Assembly (NCBI RefSeq): GCF_000759535.1
Contig: NZ_CP009455.1
Location: 4,340,001 to 4,404,000, forward strand
From: Pseudomonas cremoricolorata
GTDB lineage: Bacteria; Pseudomonadota; Gammaproteobacteria; Pseudomonadales; Pseudomonadaceae
Length of the DNA stretch: 64,000 nucleotides
Direction: 5' to 3'
Below the pieces are notes generated by a model that saw nothing but the letters and a program-made list of their open reading frames with translations, was not told the DNA's origin and ran no database searches. Positions 55,179 through 64,000 of this stretch are shown one piece after another (positions within the stretch are counted from its first letter, which is position 1; every line of letters starts with the position of its first letter). The translations under genes were made by a program, and so were the position numbers.

Positions 55179-55312
55179 GGAAACCAGGGGTGATTCAATA
55201 GCCCTAGATCATTCGAAAGCGAGGTAGAGAGGAACGAACCCACAAAAACCTTGTCTTCATCCTCACCATCGAACGGTGCGAACTACCACCCCCTGCACGC
55301 GCAAGGAAATGG

Positions 55313-55735
55313 TCAGTAAGACGATGGGCGAATGTCCAACATTGGTTGGAATGCAATGCGGAATGTTTGGCTTTCACCAATCTGCACCCAAGTAGCCACC
55401 TCTCGTCTGTACCCACTATTTCCTGAGCAGTTTCCAGCACCTTTTGGGTCTGAGCCAACGCCAATCAAATGCCTGCCCGGCTTCAGGTAGAAACTGGCTT
55501 TTTCGTTGTTGTCGAGCCTTGCAGCAAGCACACCATCCACATATACGGCAAAAAAGCACTGGGCTGAAGGAATCGCGCTTTCTCTGAGCACTGTGACGCT
55601 CGCGTCTTTGCCGTGCTCTTCTGCCTTGAAGGCCAGCAGTCGATTGCTTGCAACTGGTGTCGCCTCTCCTAAAGTGGGCGGTGCGGCACAACCACCCAGC
55701 ATGACAGTAGTGGCAGCGGCAATAAGTATGCGCAT
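55313..55735 (-). CDS. Putative lipoprotein
   Basis: 140 residues beginning with a lipoprotein signal peptide (MRILIAAATTVMLGGCAAPP; lipobox LGGC, Cys16). The mature part is beta-rich with two further cysteine-containing segments (SAQCFFAVYVDGVLAARL, GAGNCSGNSGYRRE). The middle (KASFYLKPGRHLIGVGSDP) resembles PEGA-type or DUF2846-type lipoprotein cores; I cannot assign it firmly. Lower GC than the core genes and flanked by insertion sequences, so probably acquired. Lies just downstream of the interrupted FRG gene in the same direction (142 bp after its original stop), so the two may once have shared a transcript. Confidence 0.75.
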   Translation of the reverse strand: MRILIAAATTVMLGGCAAPPTLGEATPVASNRLLAFKAEEHGKDASVTVLRESAIPSAQCFFAVYVDGVLAARLDNNEKASFYLKPGRHLIGVGSDPKGAGNCSGNSGYRREVATWVQIGESQTFRIAFQPMLDIRPSSY

Positions 55736-55876
55736 GAGTCCCTTCCTTGCTTGAGTAAAGGCACAAAGCTATCACTGCAACATCCCAATGCCAAGCAGTT
55801 TCTAGTGTGGCCAGTGAAGCAGATACTGAACACACAAATACCATCTGAAAGACTATGTGCCCGCGAGAGTGGGCAA

Positions 55877-55953
55877 TTACTCGTTCCCATGGTACTCATT
55901 GTAGTAGGCTGGCGTTGGCCTTATCCCAACCTCTAGATTCGCCCAGTCTCTAA
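55877..55953 (-). pseudogene. Detached 3' end of FRG-domain gene
   Basis: Joining the sequence left of the IS5 element to the FRG gene, with one copy of the CTAA duplication removed, keeps the reading frame open through RDWANLEVGIRP to NEYHGNE and a TAA at 55877-55879. This restores 24 C-terminal residues, for an original protein of about 316 residues. Confidence 0.85.
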
Positions 55954-57139
55954 GGAAACTCCGAACAAGTTGCTCATCAGCCGGAAGTGAGCGGTTGAGG
56001 GATGCCGAAAAGCCCGATTTTCAGTCGCTGATTATTGGAAAACCAAGGCATAGCCTTGGTTTTCTGCCCTCACGGGCGCATCTCTCCCGTAGCCGGCAAT
56101 AATTGCCGGCGCACCATCCACAGATTCGACAGGGCAAACAGCGTGGTCAGTTGCGCCGTGTTCTTGGCCAAGCCACGGAAGCGGGTTTTCACATAGCCGA
56201 ACTGACGCTTGATCACACGAAATGGATGTTCGACTTTCGCTCGCGTCTGCGCTTTGAGCTTCTCGATCTTGCGTCTGGCTTTGTAGAGCACGCTGCGTTT
56301 GCTCAAGTGCTTGTAGGTACTGCGGCGGGCTGCGACCTGCCAGATCACCGGCCGCCCTTCATGCTCCGGTCGCTTCTCCACGCCGGTATAACCCGCATCG
56401 GCACAGATAACATTTTCGTCGCCATGCAACAGGTGAGCGACCTCCGTTACATCGGCCACATTCGCCGCTGTACCGTGGACGTGGTGCACCAGGCCCGACT
56501 CAGCATCGGCACCGATATGCGCCTTCATGCCGAAGAAATACTGATTACCTTTCTTCGTCTGATGCATTTCAGGATCGCGCTTGCCATCCTTGTTCTTGGT
56601 CGAAGTGGGTGCGTGGATGATGGTCGCGTCGACAATGGTGCCCTGGCGCAACGACAAGCCTTTGTCTCGCAGGTAATTGTTGATGGTTTCCAGAATGCCC
56701 GCCGCCAACTGATGCTTTTCCAGCAGGTGTCGGAAATTCATGATCGTCGTGTCTTCGGGGATCGGAGCGCTGAGCGTCAGACGAGCAAACTGGCGCATCG
56801 AAGTGATCTCGTACAGCGCCTCTTCCATGGCTGGATCGCTCAACGAGAACCAGTTCTGCAGCAGGTGAATACGCAGCATGGTGTCTAGTGGATACGGCTT
56901 GCGGCCACCGCCAGCCTTCGGGTAATGCGGCTCGATCAACGCCACCAAACCGCTCCACGGCACCACCTGCTCCATCTCAGCCAGGAAACGCTCGCGACGG
57001 GTTTGCTTGCGCTTACCGGCGTACTCGAAATCGGAAAAGCTCATCTGACTCATGGGATGGCGGGCTTGTAGAAGGCAGTTGGACGAGGGGCTATTTCAGC
57101 ACAGGTCAGATGGCCTGTGCTGACTTGATCGGAGAATCC
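55954..57139. mobile_element. IS5-family insertion sequence, complete (1186 bp)
   Basis: Ends read GGAAACTCCGAACAAGT (left) and, inverted, GGATTCTCCGATCAAGT (right). A 4-bp target duplication CTAA flanks it (55950-55953 and 57140-57143), the YTAR type used by IS5-subgroup elements. It carries one intact transposase. The insertion is confirmed by the FRG frame that is restored when it is removed. Confidence 0.92.
56070..57053 (-). CDS. IS5-family transposase
   Basis: 327-residue DDE transposase starting MSQMSFSDFEYAGKRKQ. An N-terminal DUF772-type helix-rich domain (LFSLSDPAMEEALYE, RQFARLTLSAPIPEDTTIMN) is followed by catalytic segments TIVDATIIHAPTST (first Asp), NVICADAGYTGVEKRP (second Asp) and KAQTRAKVEHPFRVIKRQFG (Glu in the Y/R/E region). 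It looks intact and probably active. Confidence 0.95.
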   Translation of the reverse strand: MSQMSFSDFEYAGKRKQTRRERFLAEMEQVVPWSGLVALIEPHYPKAGGGRKPYPLDTMLRIHLLQNWFSLSDPAMEEALYEITSMRQFARLTLSAPIPEDTTIMNFRHLLEKHQLAAGILETINNYLRDKGLSLRQGTIVDATIIHAPTSTKNKDGKRDPEMHQTKKGNQYFFGMKAHIGADAESGLVHHVHGTAANVADVTEVAHLLHGDENVICADAGYTGVEKRPEHEGRPVIWQVAARRSTYKHLSKRSVLYKARRKIEKLKAQTRAKVEHPFRVIKRQFGYVKTRFRGLAKNTAQLTTLFALSNLWMVRRQLLPATGEMRP

Positions 57140-58017
57140 CTAACGCTTTTGGCTACACCATGATATCCAGGGAATAGTGTTGATGCTTCAATCCCAAGTT
57201 TTGAGCAAAGCTCAAGCAGCTTGTGGGCTTCTGTGACAGGTAGTGTCATTTTGAACAGGGTGTCCACTCCTCCACTTTCACCATAAATTTCATCCACCTC
57301 TTCAAGCGCTTCTGGTTGATAGGGGTCGTAAAATCTGGAGCCTTTGACTTTGTGAGTGGTGAACAAACCTGATTGTGCTGCTTGGTTACCGCTCGTTCCG
57401 CCCGGGGTTCTAATAATCGAAACCGATTGCCAGTCTTTAGAGTGACGCGTGTTAAGTGCCCATATCGCAATTCTGTCAAAATGACTATTCACTTCGAAAT
57501 TAGCTGACGATGCGGCGAAGTAACATGCAACCAAGCTCCTTTCCGTCCAATCAAGCAGGCGGGTAGGCACATCGTAATGCTGGGCTACAGCCATGATTTC
57601 ATGCATGTCGTCCTGCGGCCATGGTATGGCAGCACTCAAAAACATGTCGCGATCGCGGGCAAGGCGTCGCTTGATTTCCTTTGTGTAGCCCGGTACAGCC
57701 AGCCCTGATCTATCGCAGCCTTCAAGGAATCGACTGAGTACCTCCAATTCGTAGTGGACCTGCCTCCCAACGGTATCTGAAAAGATCTTTCTTGGAGACC
57801 CATTAGCAAACGATCCTGGGCCACGGCGACATACTGCTGGAGTAAGTTTGAATTGATCGCTGGCCTGCCCTCGGAATATGTGTGCACCGTCATCCCAAAA
57901 AGAGTTCAATGGAGAAAGGTGCTCCAGCAGGTCACGCGCTGTAGTGAAATGCATTTCTACCGGGCTGCCCATCATATTCGCTCGCTTGTAGTCGGAGCGA
58001 GAGAGTCTAATGGTCAT
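57106..58017 (-). pseudogene. FRG-domain protein, 3' end cut by IS5
   Basis: The current frame codes 303 residues, the last 11 of which (RDSPIKSAQAI) come from the IS. The FRG domain covers most of the protein: FWDDGAHIFRGQASDQFKLT near the N-terminus (the F-R-G motif that names the family), HYDVPTRLLDWTERSLVACY in the middle, and IEASTLFPGYHGVAKSV near the end. Only about 24 residues after the domain were lost, so the product may still fold. The role of FRG proteins is unresolved; they are frequent in accessory and phage-related regions. GC is clearly lower than in the core genes. The start is uncertain (58017, or ATG at 57975/57972). Confidence 0.85.
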
Positions 58018-58073
58018 ACGATATCGTTATCAATTAGCTCGCGCATGGTAGTCATGTATCTGCCCGTGGCACC

Positions 58074-58995
58074 TGTACGGACCGGACACATGGTGGACAG
58101 GTGTGCGGAGACATGGTTGACACTTTCGGCACTCACATTGCCGGGAAATTCGACCATGCCTTGGAACACGAGAGACACCATGAGCCTGAGAGAAGAGTTC
58201 ATTGCCCTGGCGCGCCATCCCAGCGCCAACATCAGAGCGTTATGCCGCAACTACGGCATCACCCCGCAAACCGGGTACAAGTGGCTAAGGCGCATTGCGC
58301 AGGAGGGCGAGACGGGTTTGAAGGAGAAGTCTCGCAAGACTGCCAGCAGCCCAAAGCAAACGCACCCAGCTCTTGAAGCAGAGGTCGTTATGTTGCGCAA
58401 AGCCCATCCGGGATGGGGCGGTCACAAGATCAGTTACATGCTGGACCAGCGTATCTCGCCCAGTACGGTTACCAGCGTCCTGCATCGGCACGGGCTGATA
58501 TCACCGCAAGCCAGCACCGCAGCCACCCACTGGAAACGCTTCGAACACGCTGCGCCCAACGATCTCTGGCAGATGGATTTCAAAGGGCACTTCCAGACAG
58601 GTCAGGGAACCTGCCACCCGTTGACAGTGATATATGACCATTCGCGCTTCAACTTGGCGATTCAAGCCTGCGCTCATCAGCGCGCACCGCTGGTTCAAGA
58701 GCATCTGACAGAAGTGTTCAGCCGCTATGGCATGACGTTCCGGATCAATGTTGACAATGGCGCACCCTGGCCCTACGAGAGTCAGTTCCGCTTCAAGAAA
58801 CAGTCATTCCGTATTGCCAAGTCATTGGCGGGTCACATCGTGGCTTTACGGCCGAGCACGAAAGGCGCTGATCACTTCGACGTGTTCTTCTGCCATCACA
58901 AACTGAGAACGATTGATTTCACCAAACCCGACGGCAGACGATAATGCGTCAACCATGTCCCCGCACACGTGTCAGCGATGTTTCCGGTCCGTACA
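58074..58995 (+). mobile_element. IS481-like element with internal deletion (about 920 bp)
   Basis: Long terminal inverted repeats are visible: TGTACGGACCGGACACATGG at the left, and at the right the reverse complement of TGTACGGACCGGAAACATCG; both continue inward to GACATGGTTGAC. The element is short because its transposase gene has lost a central section. It sits immediately upstream of the FRG gene. Confidence 0.85.
58180..58944 (+). pseudogene. IS481-type transposase with in-frame deletion
   Basis: 254 residues from the ATG at 58180 (MSLREEFIALARHPSANIRA). An N-terminal helix-turn-helix and rve integrase core begin normally: the first aspartate lies in DLWQMDFKGHF and the second in RINVDNGAPW. 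The frame then jumps to the extreme C-terminus (QSFRIAKSLAGHIVALRPS, DVFFCHHKLRTIDF). About 100 residues including the catalytic glutamate are missing. No stop or frameshift is present, so a shortened non-catalytic protein could still be made. Confidence 0.85.
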
Positions 58996-59007
58996 GAACC
59001 CAAAAGG

Positions 59008-59112
59008 ATGGACGATAGAATGAAGCCACGGCACACCACTCAGGTGTACTACAGCACTGGTCCGCTTCGAGATTTTGAGAGAGAAAAGCCCTTTAGAATT
59101 AAGGACTTGTAG
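59008..59112 (+). CDS. Possible 34-residue ORF or gene fragment
   Basis: Codes MDDRMKPRHTTQVYYSTGPL and then RDFEREKPFRIKDL, ending at TAG 59110-59112, directly before the ffs 3' end. It shows no known domain. It could be the end of a gene removed by the IS481 insertion or a chance frame. Confidence 0.25.
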   Translation: MDDRMKPRHTTQVYYSTGPLRDFEREKPFRIKDL

Positions 59113-59118
59113 AATGGA

Positions 59119-59226
59119 GGCAGCCCCACCAGCCACACCCCGGCACACGATGTTCCCGCTATGGCTGCTTCCTTCCGGATCTGACCAGGTTAACGGGTAA
59201 TCATTGCGGGGGGACCGGTGGGGCCA
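59119..59226 (-). ncRNA. ffs: 4.5S RNA of the signal recognition particle
   Basis: On the minus strand the conserved SRP domain IV is clear: CAGGTCAGATCCGGAAGGAA followed by GCAGCCA, the Ffh-binding loop. The ends GCCCCACCGG and CTGGTGGGGC pair to close the long hairpin, and GTGTGCCGGGGTGTGGCTGG lies near the 3' end. Exact ends are estimated to a few bases. Confidence 0.95.
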
Positions 59227-59342
59227 CCACTACGCGGTTCGCCATGTGACGAACCGCGCCATTGTACCGCTCTGAGGCGAAGTTACAACCTCTGTCTTAA
59301 GAAAAAACCATCATTTCTCAATGACTTGTCTGCGCAGCCGGG

Positions 59343-61742
<2,400 letters not shown>

Positions 61743-61794
61743 TCAGGTTCGATCATCGCGAGCAGATCGAGGGACGATCTGCTCGGTGGGTGCA

Positions 61795-62676
61795 TCAGCG
61801 TTTCTGGGTCAGGGCGCGGCGTTCGAATTCGACGATGCGCTGACGGTAGTGCTCGATTGTTTGCGCGGTGAGCACGCTGCGCTGGTCATCTTTCAGTTCG
61901 CCATCCAGCTCGTGGGCCAGCTTGCGGGCAGCGGCGACCATCACGTCGAACGCCTGTTTAGGATGACGAGGACCGGGCAAGCCGAGGAAGAAGCTCACGG
62001 CACGGGTGCTGAAATGGTCGATGTCGTCCAGATCGAAAATACCCGGCTTGACCGCATTGGCCATGGAGAACAGCACTTCACCGTGACCGGCCATGCTCTC
62101 GTGGCGGTGGAAGATGTCCATGTCGCCGAAGCGCAGGCCACTTTCGAGGATGTTCTGCAACAGCGCTGGGCCTTTGAAACCACCTGGGTCGCGGGAAATG
62201 ACGCTGATCACCAGCACTTCATCCACCGGGGGCAGATCCTTGGCCGGGCTGGCCGCCGCAGCGAAGCCGTTGCTTGCGGTGTGCGCGTCATTGAAATCAT
62301 CATCGGTGGCGGCGAACAGTTCCGGCTCGCGCGCTTCGCGCGGCTCGGCGGCCAGCGGCGCATCGCTCGATTGCGGCTCGGCGCGTTTGGCGCGCTTGGC
62401 CGGCTTGGCCGGCTTGATGTCACGGTCGCGTCCCGAGGCGCTCATCGACGGCAGGTCGGTTTCGTCCAGTTCAGGTTCCTTGTGGGTGTCGAGCACCCGC
62501 GGCGGGCCGAGCACTTCAGCGCTGCCCTCATCGTCCTGGACGTTGGAATAGTTGCGGTCCAGACGGAATTTCAAACGGCCTTTGCCGCCGCGCATGCGCC
62601 GCCAACCGTCGAAAAGAATGCCGGCAATGACAATGATGCCGATCAGGATCAGCCACTCGCGCAGACCGATTTCCAT
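61795..62676 (-). CDS. zipA: Cell division protein ZipA
   Basis: 293-residue FtsZ anchor at the division septum. An N-terminal membrane helix ([20 protein letters not shown]) is followed by a charged, Pro/Ala/Lys-rich linker (about 30-150) and the C-terminal FtsZ-binding domain ([20 protein letters not shown] through [18 protein letters not shown] end). The smc-zipA-ligA order is the conserved pseudomonad arrangement. Confidence 0.95.
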   Translation of the reverse strand: MEIGLREWLILIGIIVIAGILFDGWRRMRGGKGRLKFRLDRNYSNVQDDEGSAEVLGPPRVLDTHKEPELDETDLPSMSASGRDRDIKPAKPAKRAKRAEPQSSDAPLAAEPREAREPELFAATDDDFNDAHTASNGFAAAASPAKDLPPVDEVLVISVISRDPGGFKGPALLQNILESGLRFGDMDIFHRHESMAGHGEVLFSMANAVKPGIFDLDDIDHFSTRAVSFFLGLPGPRHPKQAFDVMVAAARKLAHELDGELKDDQRSVLTAQTIEHYRQRIVEFERRALTQKR

Positions 62677-62882
62677 GTAATTCCCGTGCCTCTGTAAAAA
62701 ATGTGCTGAAAAACAAAGGGTTCAAAAGCCCTTTAACACGTAGCGGCAAGCCTATGTTCTGCCAAGGCTTTTACTGCGTGTAAAACGAGTGACATAAAAC
62801 TAGCACGACCTTGGCAAACTTTACACCGTCTGTCGGCCTTGTCAGGAAATTCCCCTACAGGACAGGCTCCATTTTCCCCACA

Positions 62883-64000
62883 TTAGCCGTCGACCATTGC
62901 CATCGCCGCCTCCACATCCACGGCGACCAGCCTGGAACAGCCCGGTTCATGCATGGTGACGCCCATCAACTGGTCGGCCATTTCCATGGCGATCTTGTTG
63001 TGGGTGATGTAGATGAATTGCACGGTTTCGCTCATTTCCTTGACCAGCCTGGCATAGCGTCCCACGTTGGCGTCGTCGAGCGGTGCATCGACCTCGTCGA
63101 GCATGCAGAACGGCGCCGGATTGAGCTTGAAGATGGCAAATACCAAGGCCAGTGCGGTCAAGGCTTTCTCCCCGCCCGACAGCAAATGAATGGTGCTGTT
63201 TTTCTTGCCGGGCGGACGGGCCATGATCGTCACCCCTGTATCGAGTAAATCTTCGCCCGTCAGTTCCAGATAAGCGCTGCCACCACCGAAAACTTTTGGA
63301 AAAAGCGCCTGCAAACCTGCATTTATCTGATCAAAGGTATCCTTGAAGCGATTGCGCGTTTCCTTGTCGATCTTGCGAATGACGTTTTCCAGCGTGTCCA
63401 GGGCTTCGACCAGGTCAGCGTCCTGGGCATCGAGGTAGCGCTTGCGCTCGGACTGCTGCTGGTATTCCTCGATGGCCGCCAGGTTGATCGCACCCAGACG
63501 CTGGATGCGCCCTTCGATCTGCTCGATGGCCTGCTCGGTGAGTGCTTCGGTGGCGTCGTCTTCGAGGGTGGCAAGCACGCCGTGCAGGTCGTAGCCATCG
63601 GCGAGCAACTGTTCCTGCAGGGTCTTGCGTCGTACATCCAGGCCTTGGCTTTCCAGACGCAATTGCTCGAGCTGGCCGCGCAGCAGTTGCGCCTGTTGCT
63701 CGGCCTGGGTACGGCGTTTTTCCACCTCACGCAGTTCGCGGTCGGCGTCTTCCATGTGCAGGCGTGCCTGACGCATTTCCTCGTCCACGCCCATGCGCCG
63801 TTCGAGCAGCTCTTCCAGACGCATGCTCAGCTCTTCCAGCGGCGCGGCACCCTCCTCCAGGTTCAGGCTCAGTTGTTCCTGACGCTCGATCAGCCGCTGC
63901 GATTGCTGGGTCAGGCGCTCGAGCGCCTGGCGGGTGGACTCGTGTTGCGCGCGCAGCGAGCCGAGGCGCACCGCCAGCTGATGGGCGTGATCCTTGTGCT
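62883..64000 (-). CDS. smc: Chromosome partition protein SMC, C-terminal part (runs off window)
   Basis: About 372 C-terminal residues. The coiled coil (many Glu/Gln/Arg heptads) continues beyond 64000. The ATPase head has signature [17 protein letters not shown] and Walker [19 protein letters not shown], then the H-loop [20 protein letters not shown] holds chromosome arms together with ScpAB. Transcribed toward zipA; the 206-bp gap has a small AAAGGG/CCCTTT hairpin at about 62717-62736. Confidence 0.96.
   Translation of the reverse strand, partial: HKDHAHQLAVRLGSLRAQHESTRQALERLTQQSQRLIERQEQLSLNLEEGAAPLEELSMRLEELLERRMGVDEEMRQARLHMEDADRELREVEKRRTQAEQQAQLLRGQLEQLRLESQGLDVRRKTLQEQLLADGYDLHGVLATLEDDATEALTEQAIEQIEGRIQRLGAINLAAIEEYQQQSERKRYLDAQDADLVEALDTLENVIRKIDKETRNRFKDTFDQINAGLQALFPKVFGGGSAYLELTGEDLLDTGVTIMARPPGKKNSTIHLLSGGEKALTALALVFAIFKLNPAPFCMLDEVDAPLDDANVGRYARLVKEMSETVQFIYITHNKIAMEMADQLMGVTMHEPGCSRLVAVDVEAAMAMVDG

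Larger units (their letters stand above)
54610..55197 (+). mobile_element. IS3-family element, degenerate internal-deletion relic
   Basis: Imperfect terminal inverted repeats are visible: GAATCGCCCCTGGTTTC at 54610 and GAAACCAGGGGTGATTC ending at 55196. Inside are a truncated orfA and the last part of orfB. At about 590 bp it is half the normal size of around 1.2 kb, so most of orfB was deleted. Confidence 0.85.

Noticed and set aside
55204..55464. Minus-strand frame overlapping the lipoprotein gene
   Set aside because: It overlaps a better supported gene with a lipobox and contains only low-complexity translation.
59119..59226. tRNA-like or integrase attachment site at ffs
   Set aside because: The sequence is the 4.5S RNA itself; no integrase gene or repeated ffs end was seen, so an att site cannot be claimed.

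Overview
The window is a chromosomal segment of a fluorescent Pseudomonas, most likely of the P. putida group. The evidence is high GC with strong GC3, a complete pyoverdine chromophore synthetase with its PvdS sigma factor, two tandem cbb3 oxidase operons beside anr and hemN, P. putida-type REP sequence near 47.9 kb, and housekeeping blocks (fadBA-topA; recR-ybaB-dnaX; ligA-zipA-smc) in typical pseudomonad order. No CRISPR array, tRNA or rRNA gene was seen. The only structural RNA found is the 4.5S SRP RNA (ffs).

Layout: 1-10.5 kb is core metabolism and envelope: topA (partial), a DUF1653 protein, fadBA with a clear intrinsic terminator, a small membrane protein, a universal stress protein, the ABC-F protein Uup and lytic transglycosylase Slt. 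About 1 kb of non-coding DNA follows (10.5-11.56 kb), dominated by a large inverted repeat with arms of about 240 bp. 11.56-14.85 kb is a periplasmic thiol-disulfide operon (dsbD, a TlpA-like protein on an Lgt-like membrane scaffold, dsbG).

14.86-30.6 kb is the iron block. The 4317-residue NRPS PvdL is divergent from pvdS. Next come a siderophore-type acetyltransferase with its own PvdS-type promoter and a family 3 solute-binding protein. PvdS motifs precede pvdL and the acetyltransferase, and a Fur-like motif precedes pvdS, so the block reads as a Fur > PvdS > pyoverdine cascade.

30.7-47.3 kb is the microaerobic respiration block. It contains an exonuclease, ppnP and a hydrolase, then ccoNOQP-1, ccoNOQP-2, ccoGHIS, a TauE/SafE-like protein, hemN and anr. 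Anr boxes lie before ccoN1 (inside the divergent hydrolase gene) and before hemN, which ties the regulator to its neighbours.

47.3-51.1 kb holds apt, recR, ybaB and dnaX. 51.4-54.6 kb holds a TonB-dependent receptor and a MerR regulator divergent from a DUF2938 membrane protein. 54.6-59.1 kb is a mobile-element hotspot: an IS3 relic, an orphan lipoprotein, an intact IS5-type element that has cut the 3' end off an FRG-domain gene, and an internally deleted IS481-type element. ffs, ligA, zipA and the C-terminal part of smc close the window.

No clearly undescribed multi-gene system was found. The most unusual items are the split FRG gene (whose original reading frame can be rebuilt across the IS), the large inverted repeat at a possible synteny break, the Lgt-like/TlpA fusion that lacks a key Lgt histidine, and the mosaic DNA identity between the two cco operons.
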